From the NCBI GenBank assembly GCA_011799875.1, contig CM022303.1:294202362-294266361 (forward strand): a stretch of DNA of 64,000 nucleotides. Direction: 5' to 3'. The stretch's first letter is position 1, and each line of letters opens with the position of its first letter. Shown one piece after another: positions 1 to 10,184 of the stretch. The notes below the pieces were generated by a model. It was not told the origin of the DNA, did no database searches, and saw nothing but the letters and a program-made list of their open reading frames with translations. Source of the DNA: Thinopyrum elongatum. Taxonomy: Eukaryota > Streptophyta > Magnoliopsida > Poales > Poaceae. Made by a program: the position numbers and the translations under genes.

Positions 1-25
1 CCTTGCATGTATCCAAATGGAATAT

Positions 26-270
26 CTATTCCAAGTTTGAGGCATCAATGACATTCAATTCACCTCTCAAGCGGCAAAATACCTTTTCATCATGCGGTTT
101 GGTGAATATATCTGCCAATTGCTTATCGGTACGAACATGCTTAAGATTGATGTCTCCTTTAGCAACATGATCACAAATGAAATGATGACGAACTTCAATA
201 TGCTTAGTTCGAGAATGTTGCATGGGATTATGAGCAATCTTAATAGCACTCTCATTGTCAAAAAGCAATG
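26..270 (-). pseudogene. Copia polyprotein C-terminal fragment (RNase H tail)
   Basis: The minus strand encodes the C-terminal end of a Ty1/copia RNase H. Recognisable blocks are DNESAIKIAHNP, HSRTKHIEVRHHFICDH and KQLADIFTKP, which close nearly every plant Copia polyprotein, followed by the usual short tail to a stop at 26. The fragment begins abruptly at 270, where a CACTA terminus starts, so the insertion cut the RNase H. The rest of the Copia element is not seen in the window and would lie beyond the other CACTA end. Family assignment is firm; the element name is not determined. Confidence 0.88.
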
Positions 271-639
271 CACTACAAAAAAAAGACACATCCGTGACAT
301 TTTGGCCCGAACGAAATTTTTTCTGTCATGCTTATGACACTTCTATGATGATAATTGTGACAAAACCATGTATCATCATAGATGTGGTGGGCTCCTACTT
401 CTATGACAAAAAATCATGACAGAAAATGGGCTTTTCATCCTGGGCGGGCAGGGGACGCATCTGCATGACATTCTTTGGGCCGTCCATGACGAAAAAAATT
501 GTGGTAGAAGCGAGGGCGAGGAAAATTTCGGGGAGTTCCCGGTTACGGTGGGTGGTCGTGGCCGAGCGATGCATGGAGGTTTGCACGTTTCTCTCGTACA
601 CGTATGCTCATGTGTGCGAAGTGTTGGGCTCTAACTAAA

Positions 640-780
640 CCCGAGCGAGGCATTCGCTTACTGAACCTAAGCGATTGCACTAGCTACGTTACTGAACCCG
701 AGCGATTGCACTAGCTACGTTACCGAACCCGAGCGATCGATCCCTTGGCTGTTAAGTGAACCCGAGCGATTCCTTCGCTA
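640..780. repeat. CACTA subterminal repeats, GAACCCGAGCGA type
   Basis: At least five copies of a motif close to GAACCCGAGCGATT occur near 640, 665, 698, 727 and 761, two of them followed by the shared spacer GCACTAGCTACGTTAC. Clustered short repeats next to the terminal inverted repeat are typical of CACTA elements, where they act as transposase binding sites. That role is known for the superfamily and only inferred here. Confidence 0.7.
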
Positions 781-867
781 CTGCTGCTAACTGAAGCCGA
801 TCGAACCTGCCTCTTGATTAACAATGACCGTTGTTGGGGGTTATATGAACATTTCCCGATGGGGGTT

Positions 868-1190
868 GGATGAACAGGACCCCGTGGTAGTAGGCCAATG
901 CCGCTAGATGAACAAGACCCCGACCGAGGAGGCCGCCACACCCGAGCCGGTTGGGGGTGGATGAACCGGACCCTGTGGAGGGCTGGTTGAACAGTAGCCT
1001 GTGGATGAACTGCAGCTGGTGGAGGCTGGAGGAAGTCGACGGTGGATGAACAGTAGCAGGTGGAGGCTGGAGGAAGTCTACGGTGGATGAATAGTAGCCC
1101 GTGGAGGCTGGAGTGAGGCAGTAGACGGTGGATGAACAGTAGCCCGTGGAGTCCTGTTTTGCGGTACGCCACACCCCTCCCGATGAACAG
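868..1190. repeat. CACTA subterminal repeats, GATGAACAG type
   Basis: About nine copies of GATGAACAG or near variants occur at irregular 15-50 bp spacing. In part they sit in a longer unit containing GTGGAGGCTGGAGGAAGTC that is repeated between 1018 and 1130. The last copy at 1182-1190 directly abuts the inserted LTR element. The same motif resumes at 6188, 6218 and 6257 on the far side, showing that the two flanks were once continuous. Confidence 0.7.
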
Positions 1191-1191
1191 G

Positions 1192-2136
1192 TGTCGTGGT
1201 ACACAAACAAGGGTGTATGTTTCCCCCTGACTTGTGCTCGGACAGGCAAGTCTCCGGCACGACAACACAAAGCAAATGGCACCAAGCATCCAAGATAAGG
1301 CCAAGCAGAAGAGATAGCTCTTTTATAAATCAAAGGGTGGATCAAGAAGACCAAGACAAGCCAAATGAGCAAGATATCACTAAGGAAAAACCTCCCTTGT
1401 CTGGTAGGCAAGCCTGGTAAGTTCAAGGTCACCCCGAAGGCAAATCTCAAGACTCCCTCGGCAAGCTTGCCGGGGACGCCGAGGGCAGATCACCTCGCCA
1501 AGGCTCCACCGCTCCACCTCACAGCAACGCAAGTCACCTATCGATGCGGTGTCGAGCCCCCATGTGATTAAGTGGCTGTTATTTGGCACGTGGCAACCGT
1601 TTCTGCGGAAGATCACCCCCAAATGACACCCGTCCAGAGGCGTGTCACGCACGCAGGCGAGAGGTTGGATGAATAGCACGGTAAGGCTTGCCGGGCTACC
1701 CCGTGATGTGACACTAAGCGGTGCATTTAATGCACCCTGTCCTGTCTGCAGAGTTAGGTATGATAGCACTGTGGCTACCTAATCACTGGATAATGACTGT
1801 TTTGCCATTGTGGTAACCCCTTGACCAATAAAAGGAGGGCCGTGGCAACCTTAGAAAGGATTCGGATCCTTGTACACTCATACGCGTGTAGCTGCTCTCG
1901 TCCCGAGGCAACCTTGCCGGGCTTGAGCGTTGTGTCTCCACCACGGTCCTTTCATCAATCCACCAAAGCAGGAGTAGGGTTTTATGCCTCGCGGTGGCCC
2001 GAACCTGGGTAAAAACTGCCTGTGTCATCACTGTCGTGCTACTCTACGGTCTCCGCTCTTTATGCAACGCGCCCTTCCCCCTTGCCAAACCACAAGGGGC
2101 TAATGGCCCCATAGGTGGCCATGTTGAACCACAATA
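1192..2136 (+). repeat. 5' LTR of the 4.8-kb element
   Basis: 945 bp pairing with 5054-5991. The core promoter reads AATAAAAGG at about 1827-1835 where the 3' LTR has TATAAAAGG. It ends ACAATA where the partner ends ACGACA. Confidence 0.92.
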
Positions 2137-2160
2137 TCTTTGGCGCGCCAGGTAGGGGGA
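2137..2160 (+). other. Primer binding site region
   Basis: TGGCGCGCCAGGTAGGGGG at 2141-2159, immediately behind the 5' LTR, is in the position and has the TGG start of a tRNA primer binding site. A near-identical site follows the 5' LTR at 45237. The priming tRNA was not identified. Confidence 0.7.
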
Positions 2161-2221
2161 GCGCTTGTGCGAACCCGAGGGTGTAAGCAGCGCGTCATCT
2201 TCATCATATTATTCTTCATCG

Positions 2222-2440
2222 ATGGCTTCATCATCCATGACGCCCAAGAAAAAACGCGGCATAGCGGTTCGGGAAGGAAGCGACATCGCTCCTTCGCCCG
2301 CCCTGCCCAGTTCGCATCATTTGTCTTCGCCACGGCTGCCACGGCGGCAGGAGCAAGGGATGACGGTGGTGCGACAACCCCGAACAGTTCAGGCAGCATG
2401 GTCACCATGCGGGCCCCATTTGGAAAAAGGGGCAAGGTGA
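2222..2440 (+). pseudogene. Remnant of a gag N-terminus
   Basis: The frame starting at ATG 2222 begins MASSSMTPKKKRG, matching in position and composition the gag start MAPKKKPG of the related element at 45337. It loses any resemblance to a gag domain within about 70 codons and ends at a stop. No retrotransposon gag core or zinc knuckle follows. I read it as the preserved 5' end of gag, possibly kept because of overlapping packaging signals. That last point is inference. Confidence 0.45.
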
Positions 2441-3331
2441 TAAGGTGCATGGTCCCTCTCTCCGCCACTTTCACTGGTCGACGATCGAGCTACACTGGGT
2501 TTAGTGTCATCGATGTCGATAAGCCTGCACGAAAGTCGGTCCAGCATTTGCCCTGGTAAGGGAAAATCCTGAGTAGAGTGCTGGTGCGAATCCGTCGATT
2601 GACGCCCCGGCAAGCATGCTCCAGCAAGGCCTTCCGCGTCAGCGTGACATTTGTGCCGACCGCCGTAAGATTGTCAAAAGTGTAAGGGGAAAGAGAGAAA
2701 AACTGGCCCTACCTTGCACCATGTTTTGTCGCCCGCGAGAGATCTATGATCCCCTTTGGCCCTTGCTGGGGATCCGAAAACAGCAAGCTAAATGCCAGTC
2801 TCCTAAGCCACACGGACATGGAGAATGGCTGCTATCAGGGAATAAAAGAAGCATGGACAAAAGCTAAGTCAACTTGCCCATTGATTTTATCTCCAGAGTT
2901 TGCATTTGCTTTCCCCTCAGTCATTCAATGTTTTCCGTATGGTTTATGCCTTTCCGTGCAATGGCACCTTGTTGTATTTGTCTGCGCCCCCGCCTTGTTT
3001 CGAGCCATCTTAACAAAGTGGGTGGCTGCGTCAAAAACTCCTAAGGAAAAACTTGCCGGGACTTGCCCTTGCCAGCTGGATGCTAAGGACCTGCTCCTCA
3101 CAGCAATCGCGGCAGCATGCTACCGAAATGCAACCAAAAACACGCGAAAAATAAGCTAACCTTACGGACTTCAATGGATGCAACGCAAGAGGGATAGCAT
3201 GCATTTGAAATTAATTAAACATCAGTTCAGCACAAGCAAAAGAAGTGCGGGATCTAAACACAAGACATGCATAATGTTTTGTTATAGGGCAACACAGCGA
3301 CATGAATGATTCGACGCCCGACTTGGTGGCC
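2441..3331. other. Internal non-coding stretch of the 4.8-kb element
   Basis: Only short frames are present, without recognisable domains. This is where gag, pol and integrase would be expected. Nothing of them remains, so the region is either a large internal deletion or replacement sequence. Confidence 0.6.
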
Positions 3332-4998
3332 TTATGGAGCTGTGGGGACGGAGAGGACCCTATCGGCAAAGGGACCAGCTTTCTTCTTAGCAGCAGCAAC
3401 ATTGGCGCCTATCGAGGGCTTCCTGAAGCCATCAGCAAGGTTGAGTTCGGGGTAGCGATAGGCGAGGTTACTTAAGACCATGAAGAGGGCATTGTGGGTG
3501 AGCTTTTGAGACTCGCTTGCAAAGAGAGCGCCTCTTCCTTCCTCATGGGTCTTCAGCCCTTCAATCAGCTTGTTGAAGAAGAGCCCTAACTTGACGCTTA
3601 GGACCTCATGCCTGTCAACCGAGAAGACTGGCCCCTCCATGCCCATTGTTGCAATCTAGGCAGTGAGCCACTCGGCGATGTCGACCAAGCTCTTGATCCA
3701 AAGGTCAACCCGCTTGGATTGGTTCGCCAGCTTGTCCTCTGCATCCTTTCGGAGGACTCTTGCGTTGTCCAAATCCTTCATTAGCTGCTTCTCGCAGACC
3801 CCGCCAGGTTCAACCGAGCTCTCCAGGGACCAATCCTGGCCTTCATGTCAGCAATGGTGCCATTGGCAGTCTCAAGGTCTTGGCTATTGGAGGAAAGCTG
3901 CGTTTGCACCTCTTTCAGAAGGATCTCTGCTTTCTGCACCTCCTCCTTAAGGGCCATGGCTTCCTTGGCACTCCCGGCAAGCTCTTCTGTCAGTTTGGCC
4001 ACCTGTTGATCAAGACCAGCCTTGACAATGGATGCCACGGCAAGGTCGTCAGCAACCTTTTTCAGCTGAGCGGCAGAATCAGTGGAGAGCGCGTCGAGGG
4101 CCGCCTTCTGCTTGTCTTCTAGTTCCTTGGTGCGTTGCTGTACAAGGGCCTCCAGTTCTTCATCTTTGCCATGAATGGTGGTCTCGAGGCTCTCTTCCCG
4201 GGAAGAGATGCCCTTCTCCCTAGCGTCTAGAAGCGCAGTGCGCTCAGCCAGACGGGCCTCTCGGGCGGCGACATCCTCTTTCACAATGGAGATCATGTCC
4301 TGTTGCCACGAAAGAATTTGGAACTGCTTGCCGTGCCAATCGGGCAGCTCGCTACCCTTGTCCCTCAGCTTCTGGTCCACGCGGTTGGCGGAACTGCGTT
4401 GCTCCTTGAGTGCCTGCCATTTCTGACCATACCGATTCTGCATTTCCTTGATGCCCGCCGCCACGGACTCCAGGAAGGACAGATTCATGACCACATCGAC
4501 AGAATCATCTATTTCTCAAATTTGCTGAGACAATGGCGCCATGATGCGCTAGATCTCCTCATCTAGTTCTGCGCTCGCTGCTGCCAAAGAACTGGGGGCT
4601 CCAAGACCGGGTTGGGCCAGCACCAACGCCAATTGGCTTGAAGTTGGCTGCGGGGTCCCAGTCGAGGCGCTAAACGAGGGAGGAGGGCTCATGGTTTGAA
4701 GGGGGATTTTCTCTTCAATCAATGCCCCTGACCTTGACGCACTGCCAGGGGCTTTCTCTGCTTCTTTCAGGGGCACCTGAGCGCCCCCGACGGCGTGTTC
4801 CTGCCCCTCCGTGGCAGCGATCTTGGTGGCCTCCTCAGCAACATCTTTCCTGATGCTGGCCACCTCCTCCAACAGCTCGGGCTCCTCGGCCAATGATATT
4901 GCGAGCAAAGGCAACAAGCAATTATGAGGAGGTAGAAGCATTGGAGGACCAAGAACTTGGAGCAAGATGCACCTGATCCACATGTGTCCGGGCACCAT
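3332..4998 (-). pseudogene. Antisense gene of gypsy element, coiled-coil part only
   Basis: Read on the minus strand, 4998 to 3332 gives an acidic, Ala/Glu-rich start (EEVASIRKDVAEEATKIAA), a Pro/Ser/Thr-rich linker, and then about 230 residues of strongly heptad-like coiled coil (for example ERTALLDAREKGISSREE and QQRTKELEDKQKAAL). A C-terminal block ends in a KKKAGPF segment. The acidic and coiled-coil parts resemble the antisense gene at 49263-53082. The N-terminal mobile-type domain is missing because the 3' LTR starts at 5054. Breaks: in-frame TAG at 4549-4551, a TGA near 4517, a one-base frameshift near 3790 and a TAG near 3657. Function is unknown. Confidence 0.7.
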
Positions 4999-5038
4999 TT
5001 TGGACCTAACCCAACATGCCCGGCGACACGTATGGCTC

Positions 5039-5053
5039 AGGCCCGGGGGCTTC
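5039..5053 (+). other. Polypurine tract
   Basis: AGGCCCGGGGGCTTC directly before the 3' LTR start at 5054. The same CCCGGGGGCT core precedes the 3' LTR at 53487, and CGGGGGCTAA precedes the LTR at 42835. Confidence 0.65.
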
Positions 5054-5991
5054 TGTCAAGGTACACAAACAGGGGTGTATGTTTCCCCCTAACTTGTGCC
5101 CGGACAGGCAAGTCTCCGGCATGACAACAACAAAGCGAACAGCACCAAGCATCCAAGAAGCAGAAGAGATAGCTCTTTTAGAAATCAAAGGGCGGATCAA
5201 GAAGACCAAGACAAGCTAAATGAGCAAGATATCACTAAGGAAAAACCTTCCTTGTCGGGCAGGCAAGCCTGGTAAGGTCGAGGTCACCCCAAAGGCAAAT
5301 CTCAAGACTCCCCTGGCAAGCTTGCTGGGGACGCCGAGGGCGGATCACCCCGCCAAGGCTCCACCGCTCCACCTCACAGCAACGCAAGTCACCTATCGGT
5401 GCGGTGTTGAGCCCCCAAGTGATTAAGTGGCTGTTATTTGGCACGTGGCAGCCGTTTCTGAGGAAGATCACCCCCAAATGACACCCGTCCAGAGGCGTGT
5501 CGCGCAGGCAGGCGAGAAGGTGGATGAATAGCACGGCAAGGCTTGCCGGGCTACCCCGTGATGTGACATTAAGCAGTGCATTTAATGCACCCTGTCTTGT
5601 CTGCAGAGTGAGGTATGATAGCACTATGGCTATCTAATCACTGGATAATGACTGTTTTGCCATTGTGGTAACCCCTTGACCTATAAAAGGAGGGCCATGG
5701 CAACCTTAGAAAGGATTCGGATCCTTGTACACTCATATGCGCGTAGCTGCTCTCGTCCCGAGGCAACCTTGCTGGGCTTGAGCGCTGCATCTCCAACACG
5801 GTCCTTTCATCAATCCACCAAAGCAGGAGTAGGGTTTTACGCCTCGCGGTGGCCCGAACCTGGGTAAAAACTGCCTGTGTCATCACTATCGTGCTGCTCT
5901 ACGGTCTTCGCTCTTTGTGCAACGCGCCCTTCCCCCTTGCCGAACCAAAAGGGGCCGATGGCCCCATAGGTGGTTGTGTTGAACCACGACA
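5054..5991 (+). repeat. 3' LTR of the 4.8-kb element
   Basis: 938 bp, TGTCAAGG to CGACA, with TATAAAAGG at 5682-5690. It is followed by the TSD copy acagg (5992-5996). Differences from the 5' LTR include many transitions and several small indels. Confidence 0.93.
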
Positions 5992-6574
5992 ACAGGACCT
6001 CGTTTTGACCGTAGGCGCTCCAACAAAAGTCCGTTTCCTCTGTTTTGTGGTATGCCACACCCCTCCCGATCAACAGGATCCTTTTTCGACCGTAGCCGAT
6101 CAAATAGAAGACTGTTTCCTCCGTACTGCGCTACGCCAGACCCTATTTCAGTTGTTTCGTCCAAGCTGGTTGGCTCCCGATGAACACGGCGCATTCCGTT
6201 GCCTCCCGATGAACATGACACAATTTCTCCATTCCGACCCAGCCAGTTGGCTTCCGATGAACAGGACGCCGTTGCTGCCATCCGTTGCCTCTCCATGTAC
6301 ACGAGCCCTGGCCGTACGTATGCGCAAGTACGCTTTCGAGACCCCGCCCGTATGTACTTACATGGCCGTATTTTTTGGCATGTGGCTGTACGTATGTGTA
6401 CACGGTTTAGAAGGGACTACTTGAACCACTACATCGGGGGCTCTACTACTACAGGTGTCGCTGCTTGCTCGGCCACGGTTCATCATTGGAGAGAGATCGA
6501 TCGACCAATATGTACGTACACGTTCGCGACCAGACAGACAACGCTACTTACGCTTCGACCAGGTGTGTCCCAGT

Positions 6575-6745
6575 TGTCTGGAAGGATAAGGAGGCACTTC
6601 CTTGCGTGCAAAGATATAGCTGGTGGGTCCCAGCTATCATGGGGAAGAATCATTTTTTTGCCCGTAATATGGACGCACTTCCTTGCGTGCGAAGATGTAG
6701 CTGGTGGGTCCCAGTTGTCAGGGCAAAAATGTTTTTTTGGCAAAA
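6575..6745. repeat. 80-bp tandem duplication in the CACTA interior
   Basis: GGAGGCACTTCCTTGCGTGC followed by an AAGATATAGCTGGTGGGTCC-type phrase occurs at about 6590 and again, as GGACGCACTTCC, at about 6668. A third copy lies near 7407-7460. The units contain the GGTGGGTCCCAG motif shared with the larger repeats downstream. Confidence 0.65.
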
Positions 6746-6759
6746 TACAGCTAAGCCAA

Positions 6760-8085
6760 AATATAGAGGCCCTTCCGGTAGGTCCCCGCTGTCAGGTGGA
6801 GGAATCATTATTTTGCGCGTAATAAGGAGGCACTTCCTTGCTGCAGCCATGGACCCAGCTGTCAGCCTCTCCACGTATAATCCTATTCTGATGTAAGTCG
6901 TTCCTTGACCATGTTGACCACGCCGCGGTGAGAGCACCAAGGCGGTGGACAACGACGAGGCCTAGGAAGAGAATGGCCCAGAGCCGGGGAAGACTCGACA
7001 GTTGTTTCCCACACGGAGGGGAGTACGAGGGTTTACTGGTTCAGCTGTAGTGTGAGGCTGCCGTCGCTGGAGAATAACAGGAGGTCTGGGTGAGTACAGG
7101 GATGGCCAGGCCAGTGACGGGAGTAGGGTGGGGCGGTGAGGCCTGCACGGCAGCAGAGCCGGCCATGAGAGGCAAGAGCAGGCGGCACGGCCGACGCTAG
7201 TTTGGGCGGTTGGAGCAAGAAAACCAGAGGTTGAAGAAGCACGACGGTCGTTGGATGGACATCATACGGTCACTATAGCTAGAATTGTTTATATTGACTA
7301 AGTTGACAAAACCCTCCTTCCGCGTCAACTTAGTAGGCCCACAAGTCAGCCTCCAAATATGGTGGGTCCCAGCTAGCAGGGGGAGTATTCATTTTTTTGT
7401 GCGTAATAAGGAGGCACTTCCTTACGTGCAAAGATATAGTTGGTGGGTCCGAGCTGTCAGCGGGAGGAATGTTTTTTCGCGAAATACAGAGGCCTTTCCG
7501 ATGGGTCCTCGGTGTCAGGTGGAGGAATCATTATTTTGTGCGTAATAAGGAGGCACTTCCTTGCATGCGGCCGTGGACCCAGCTGTCAGCCTCTCCACGT
7601 ACAGTCCTCTTCCGATGGATGTCGTTCATTGACCACGTTGACCACGCCGCGCCGAGAGCACCAGGGCGGTGGACGACGGCGACGCCTAGCAAGGGAACGA
7701 CACGGAGCCAGGGAAGACTCGACAGTTGTTTCCCTCGCGGAGGAGAGTATGATGGTTTACTGGTTCATCTGTCGTCGCCGGAGAATAACAGCAGGTGTGG
7801 GTGAGTAGAGGAATGGCCAGGCCAGCGATGGGAGTAGGGTGTGCGGTGAGGCCGGCGCGGCAGCACAGCCGGCCACGGGAGGAGGGAGCAGGCAGTCCCG
7901 CCAACACTGGTTTGAGCGGCTGGAGCAGGAAGAGCAGAGATTGAAGAAGCACGACGGTCGTTGGACGGACATCCAATAGTGACTTCTCTCGTGTGTTGAA
8001 TAAGTTGACATGACCTTGCGTGCGCGTCAACCTTTTTTTAGGAAACTGTACGCGTCAACCTAGTAGGCCCACAAGTCAGCCTCAA
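6760..8085. repeat. Two 0.6-kb direct repeats, offset 722 bp
   Basis: The block starting near 6760 recurs near 7483. For example, GGAATCATTATTTTG lies at 6801 and 7523, and the run GACTCGACAGTTGTTTCCC occurs in both. Similarity extends through GGATGGCCAGGCCAG-type and AAGCACGACGGTCGTTGGA phrases to TAGGCCCACAAGTCAGCCTC. Reading frames across them change freely, so neither copy is coding. Confidence 0.75.
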
Positions 8086-8754
8086 ATATGTGGAAAACAG
8101 CATACAACCCATCTGCCATTATTACTAATAAATGTACAACCCATTGGCTAATTCTTAAGGATTTTTTTGAAGATTCTTTTTGTTACCATTACAGCACATA
8201 TTCTGGCCATGGTTAAAAATCCAATGAAATTTTCATATTTCGATGCGGTCCGAACTGTTGTTAATCCCGAAATTTCGAATCACGTTCAAACTAATTTAAA
8301 AATAATAAATTTATATCAATTTAAAATCTAACATAATTTCCCCCCAAAAAAAGAATTAAATTTGAAATCTCGAAATCTTAAAGAAACAATATTTGAAACT
8401 AATTGCCGGTTTGCTGTGTTTTTAAAATTTACATCCCATTTCTTACTACTTCACTTTCTGGGCAAGCGAATACATCGCTCTTGTCTTGAAATATTTGCAG
8501 CCCAGCAAGGCTGAGAAAGCAAGTAGGCCTCAGTTGGGTATTTCTTTAAAAAGAGTAGAACTGGGATAGCCATTTTCGGATTGAAAAAAACACAACTGGG
8601 CCCATGATGTGGTAAACATAAAATAAAACCCTGGCTAGACGGGCCACAGCTCCCGCACAGCCCCGTTGTTACCCTGATCCGTCTCTAAAACTAGTACTAA
8701 ATAACAACTGCTTGTTCATAAAAAAGTAAATAACAACAGCGCGACCTGCTGGGT
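8086..8754. other. AT-rich non-coding CACTA interior
   Basis: No gene or strong motif is seen. The stretch is AT-rich with homopolymer runs and a phrase, GCAAGTAGGCCTCAGTTGGG, that looks like transposon filler. It has no long reading frame. Confidence 0.5.
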
Positions 8755-9390
8755 CCCTGGTGTCAGCCGCTCGTTGTGTAATTCTCTCGTTTATTGACTA
8801 TGTTGACAATGGCGTGGGACCCAGATGTCCAACCATTGGGAGGAAACATTTTTTGGGCTTGTAATAATGGGGCACTTGCTTGCATACTGCCATGACCCTG
8901 GTAGGTCCCTACTGTCATCCTCTCCACGTACAGCCATCTCCTTATTCCTCTCGTTTGTTGACCACGTTGACAATGCCATACGGCGGTGCACCGTGAACGG
9001 CGAGCGAACCAAGGCGGACGACGATAGCGAGGCCTCGGACGGGAACGAACAGGATCCGTGGAAGATGCGGCCGTCTAGTCGCAGGCGGAGGGGAGTACGA
9101 GGGTTGACTGGTTCGGGTGCAGGTGCGTGTTGGGCTGACGTCGCCGGACAATAACAGGATGTGTGGGGGAATAGAGGGATGGACTAGGCAAAGTTTGAGG
9201 GTACGGTAGGGCGGCGGAGGCGCAAACAGCCATGGGAGGCGGGAGCAGGCGGACCGATGTGGAGGAAGAAGACAAGAGATAGAAGATACACGACAGATGT
9301 TTGCTGGTAGGCAGAATCGTTTGTTGACTAGTAAGTCGAAACCACCTTGGATAGGATTTTTCCTCGCGGGTCCCAAATGTCAGAATCCAA
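8755..9390. repeat. Third, more diverged copy of the CACTA repeat block
   Basis: It repeats the order seen at 6760 and 7483: GGTCCCTGGTGTCAGCC, GTTGACCACGTTGAC-like phrases, CCTCTCCACGTACAG, GGCGGAGGGGAGTACGAGGG, a CGCCGGACAATAACAGGA phrase and GGCGGGAGCAGGCGG. Divergence is clearly higher than between the first two copies. Confidence 0.6.
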
Positions 9391-9757
9391 ATCTGTCACA
9401 GCCATGCAGCCTTTCTTATGAAAATTTACAGCCCATTTGGTGTGCCAGTTCGAAATAAGTTTGTAGGTGCTGGTGGGACCTAATCACTTGGGTTCTGTAA
9501 TGCACAGTGAGCTCAGGCAGCTGGTGAGAGTGATTTTATTTCCCTTGGTTGGCATTTGTTACCATATTTCTCTCTTAATTAAAAAAATGGCAAGCCATTT
9601 GCCTTGTTTCAAAGAAAATATGACAGTCACAGCCGAGTTGAAAAGGGCAACAACATCCAACTCCAGCTTACAAACTGTACAAAGGCATGAGGGTTAATTG
9701 TTCATCAGGTTTAGACAAAACCCAGATTGAAAAGGGCAACAACATCTAACTCCAGCA
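9391..9757. other. Non-coding flank downstream of the FBD exon
   Basis: This lies 3' of the F-box/FBD exon on the minus strand and would contain its 3' untranslated region. A 28-bp phrase around AAAAGGGCAACAACATC is duplicated at about 9640 and 9730. No reading frame is convincing. Confidence 0.4.
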
Positions 9758-10138
9758 CTATTTTCGGCAGTCACAATCAAATGGATCGGTCAGGTCCATA
9801 GAATGAACATCCTGGGTCATAAAATTTACTAGATTATGACCACAAGATGTTGTAAATAGAAGCCCGACACGTTCAGAAGCCCTTTTGTCCACCTGAAACT
9901 CCTTTTTTGGCTCTTCAACATACCCATCCATCAAAACCATGCTGTTGATAAACTTAAGCCTGATGGACAATAGTAACCTCGCATTCAGCAGGAAGAATGT
10001 GACAAATCTAGTGTTTGTATGGTTGACTACATATCGTTCCAGCGTTATTGTCTTCAATCGAATCTCATGAGAACTGAGAAAATCCTGATGCTTATGAATC
10101 CACCGATTGGTTATAACTTTCTTACCCCGTCCTGTTGC
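9758..10138 (-). pseudogene. F-box/FBD protein, terminal exon fragment
   Basis: On the minus strand an exon runs from a splice acceptor (TTTAG, 10143-10139) to a stop at 9758. It reads in one open frame: KKVITNRWIHKHQ, then HEIRLKTITLERY, FVTFFLLNARLL, an EEPKKEFQVDKRAS segment and DLTDPFDC at the end. This order is the C-terminal FBD-like region of grass F-box proteins, with the diagnostic 'FFxLNAR' helix and closing 'TDPFDC'. F-box proteins are substrate receptors of SCF ubiquitin ligases; the FBD tail has no settled role. The N-terminal F-box and leucine-rich repeats are absent because upstream sequence is cut at 10185. Only one exon survives, so it is almost certainly non-functional. Confidence 0.72.
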
Positions 10139-10184
10139 CTAAATAGACATGAAGATTGAAAATAGTTAAAGTCTTAAAAAAGAG

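Larger units (their letters stand above)
271..1191. mobile_element. CACTA DNA transposon, left terminal part
   Basis: The segment starts with CACTACAAAAAAAAGACAC, the CACTA signature with an A-rich terminal inverted repeat, immediately after the broken Copia RNase H. The 3 bp before it (atg, 268-270) would be one target-site copy. Behind the terminus lie two families of short subterminal repeats (640-780 and 868-1190). No transposase coding sequence is visible. The element is interrupted at 1192 by an LTR retrotransposon and continues at 5997 with the same GATGAACA-type repeats. The opposite terminus was not found, so total length and the TSD cannot be confirmed. Confidence 0.75.
1192..5991 (+). 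mobile_element. Non-autonomous Ty3/gypsy-type LTR retrotransposon
   Basis: A complete element bounded by two LTRs (1192-2136 and 5054-5991) and a perfect 5-bp TSD, acagg, at 1187-1191 and 5992-5996. Both LTRs start with TGTC; the right one ends in CGACA and the left one in the slightly decayed CAATA. A primer-binding-type sequence follows the 5' LTR and a purine-rich tract precedes the 3' LTR. The 2.9-kb interior holds a short gag start and a minus-strand coiled-coil gene but no protease, reverse transcriptase, RNase H or integrase, so it must have moved with enzymes from a relative. The LTRs differ at roughly 8 percent of sites in the first 280 bp, so the insertion is not recent. Its LTR is clearly related to the 5' LTR at 44320. 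Confidence 0.92.
5997..10184. mobile_element. CACTA element, interior right of the LTR insertion
   Basis: The sequence resumes with the same GATGAACA repeats as left of 1192 (6188, 6218, 6257). It then runs into repeated blocks with GGTGGGTCCCAGCTGTCAG and GGAGGCACTTCCTTGC, AT-rich stretches with ACAGCCCATTTG-like phrases, and finally the terminal exon of an F-box/FBD gene on the minus strand (9758-10138). Triticeae CACTA elements are known to carry such repeat blocks and gene fragments. No transposase reading frame and no right terminus were found. The stretch is cut at about 10185 by a minus-strand gypsy LTR, so where the CACTA ends is not known; 9391-10184 could instead be flanking DNA. 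Confidence 0.55.

Noticed and set aside
720..1450. Minus-strand open frames of 194 and 210 codons
   Set aside because: They arise from CACTA subterminal repeats free of stops in two frames and cross the border of the LTR element at 1192.
271..10184. A CACTA transposase gene
   Set aside because: I looked for transposase domains on both strands and found only repeats, an inserted retrotransposon and the FBD exon.
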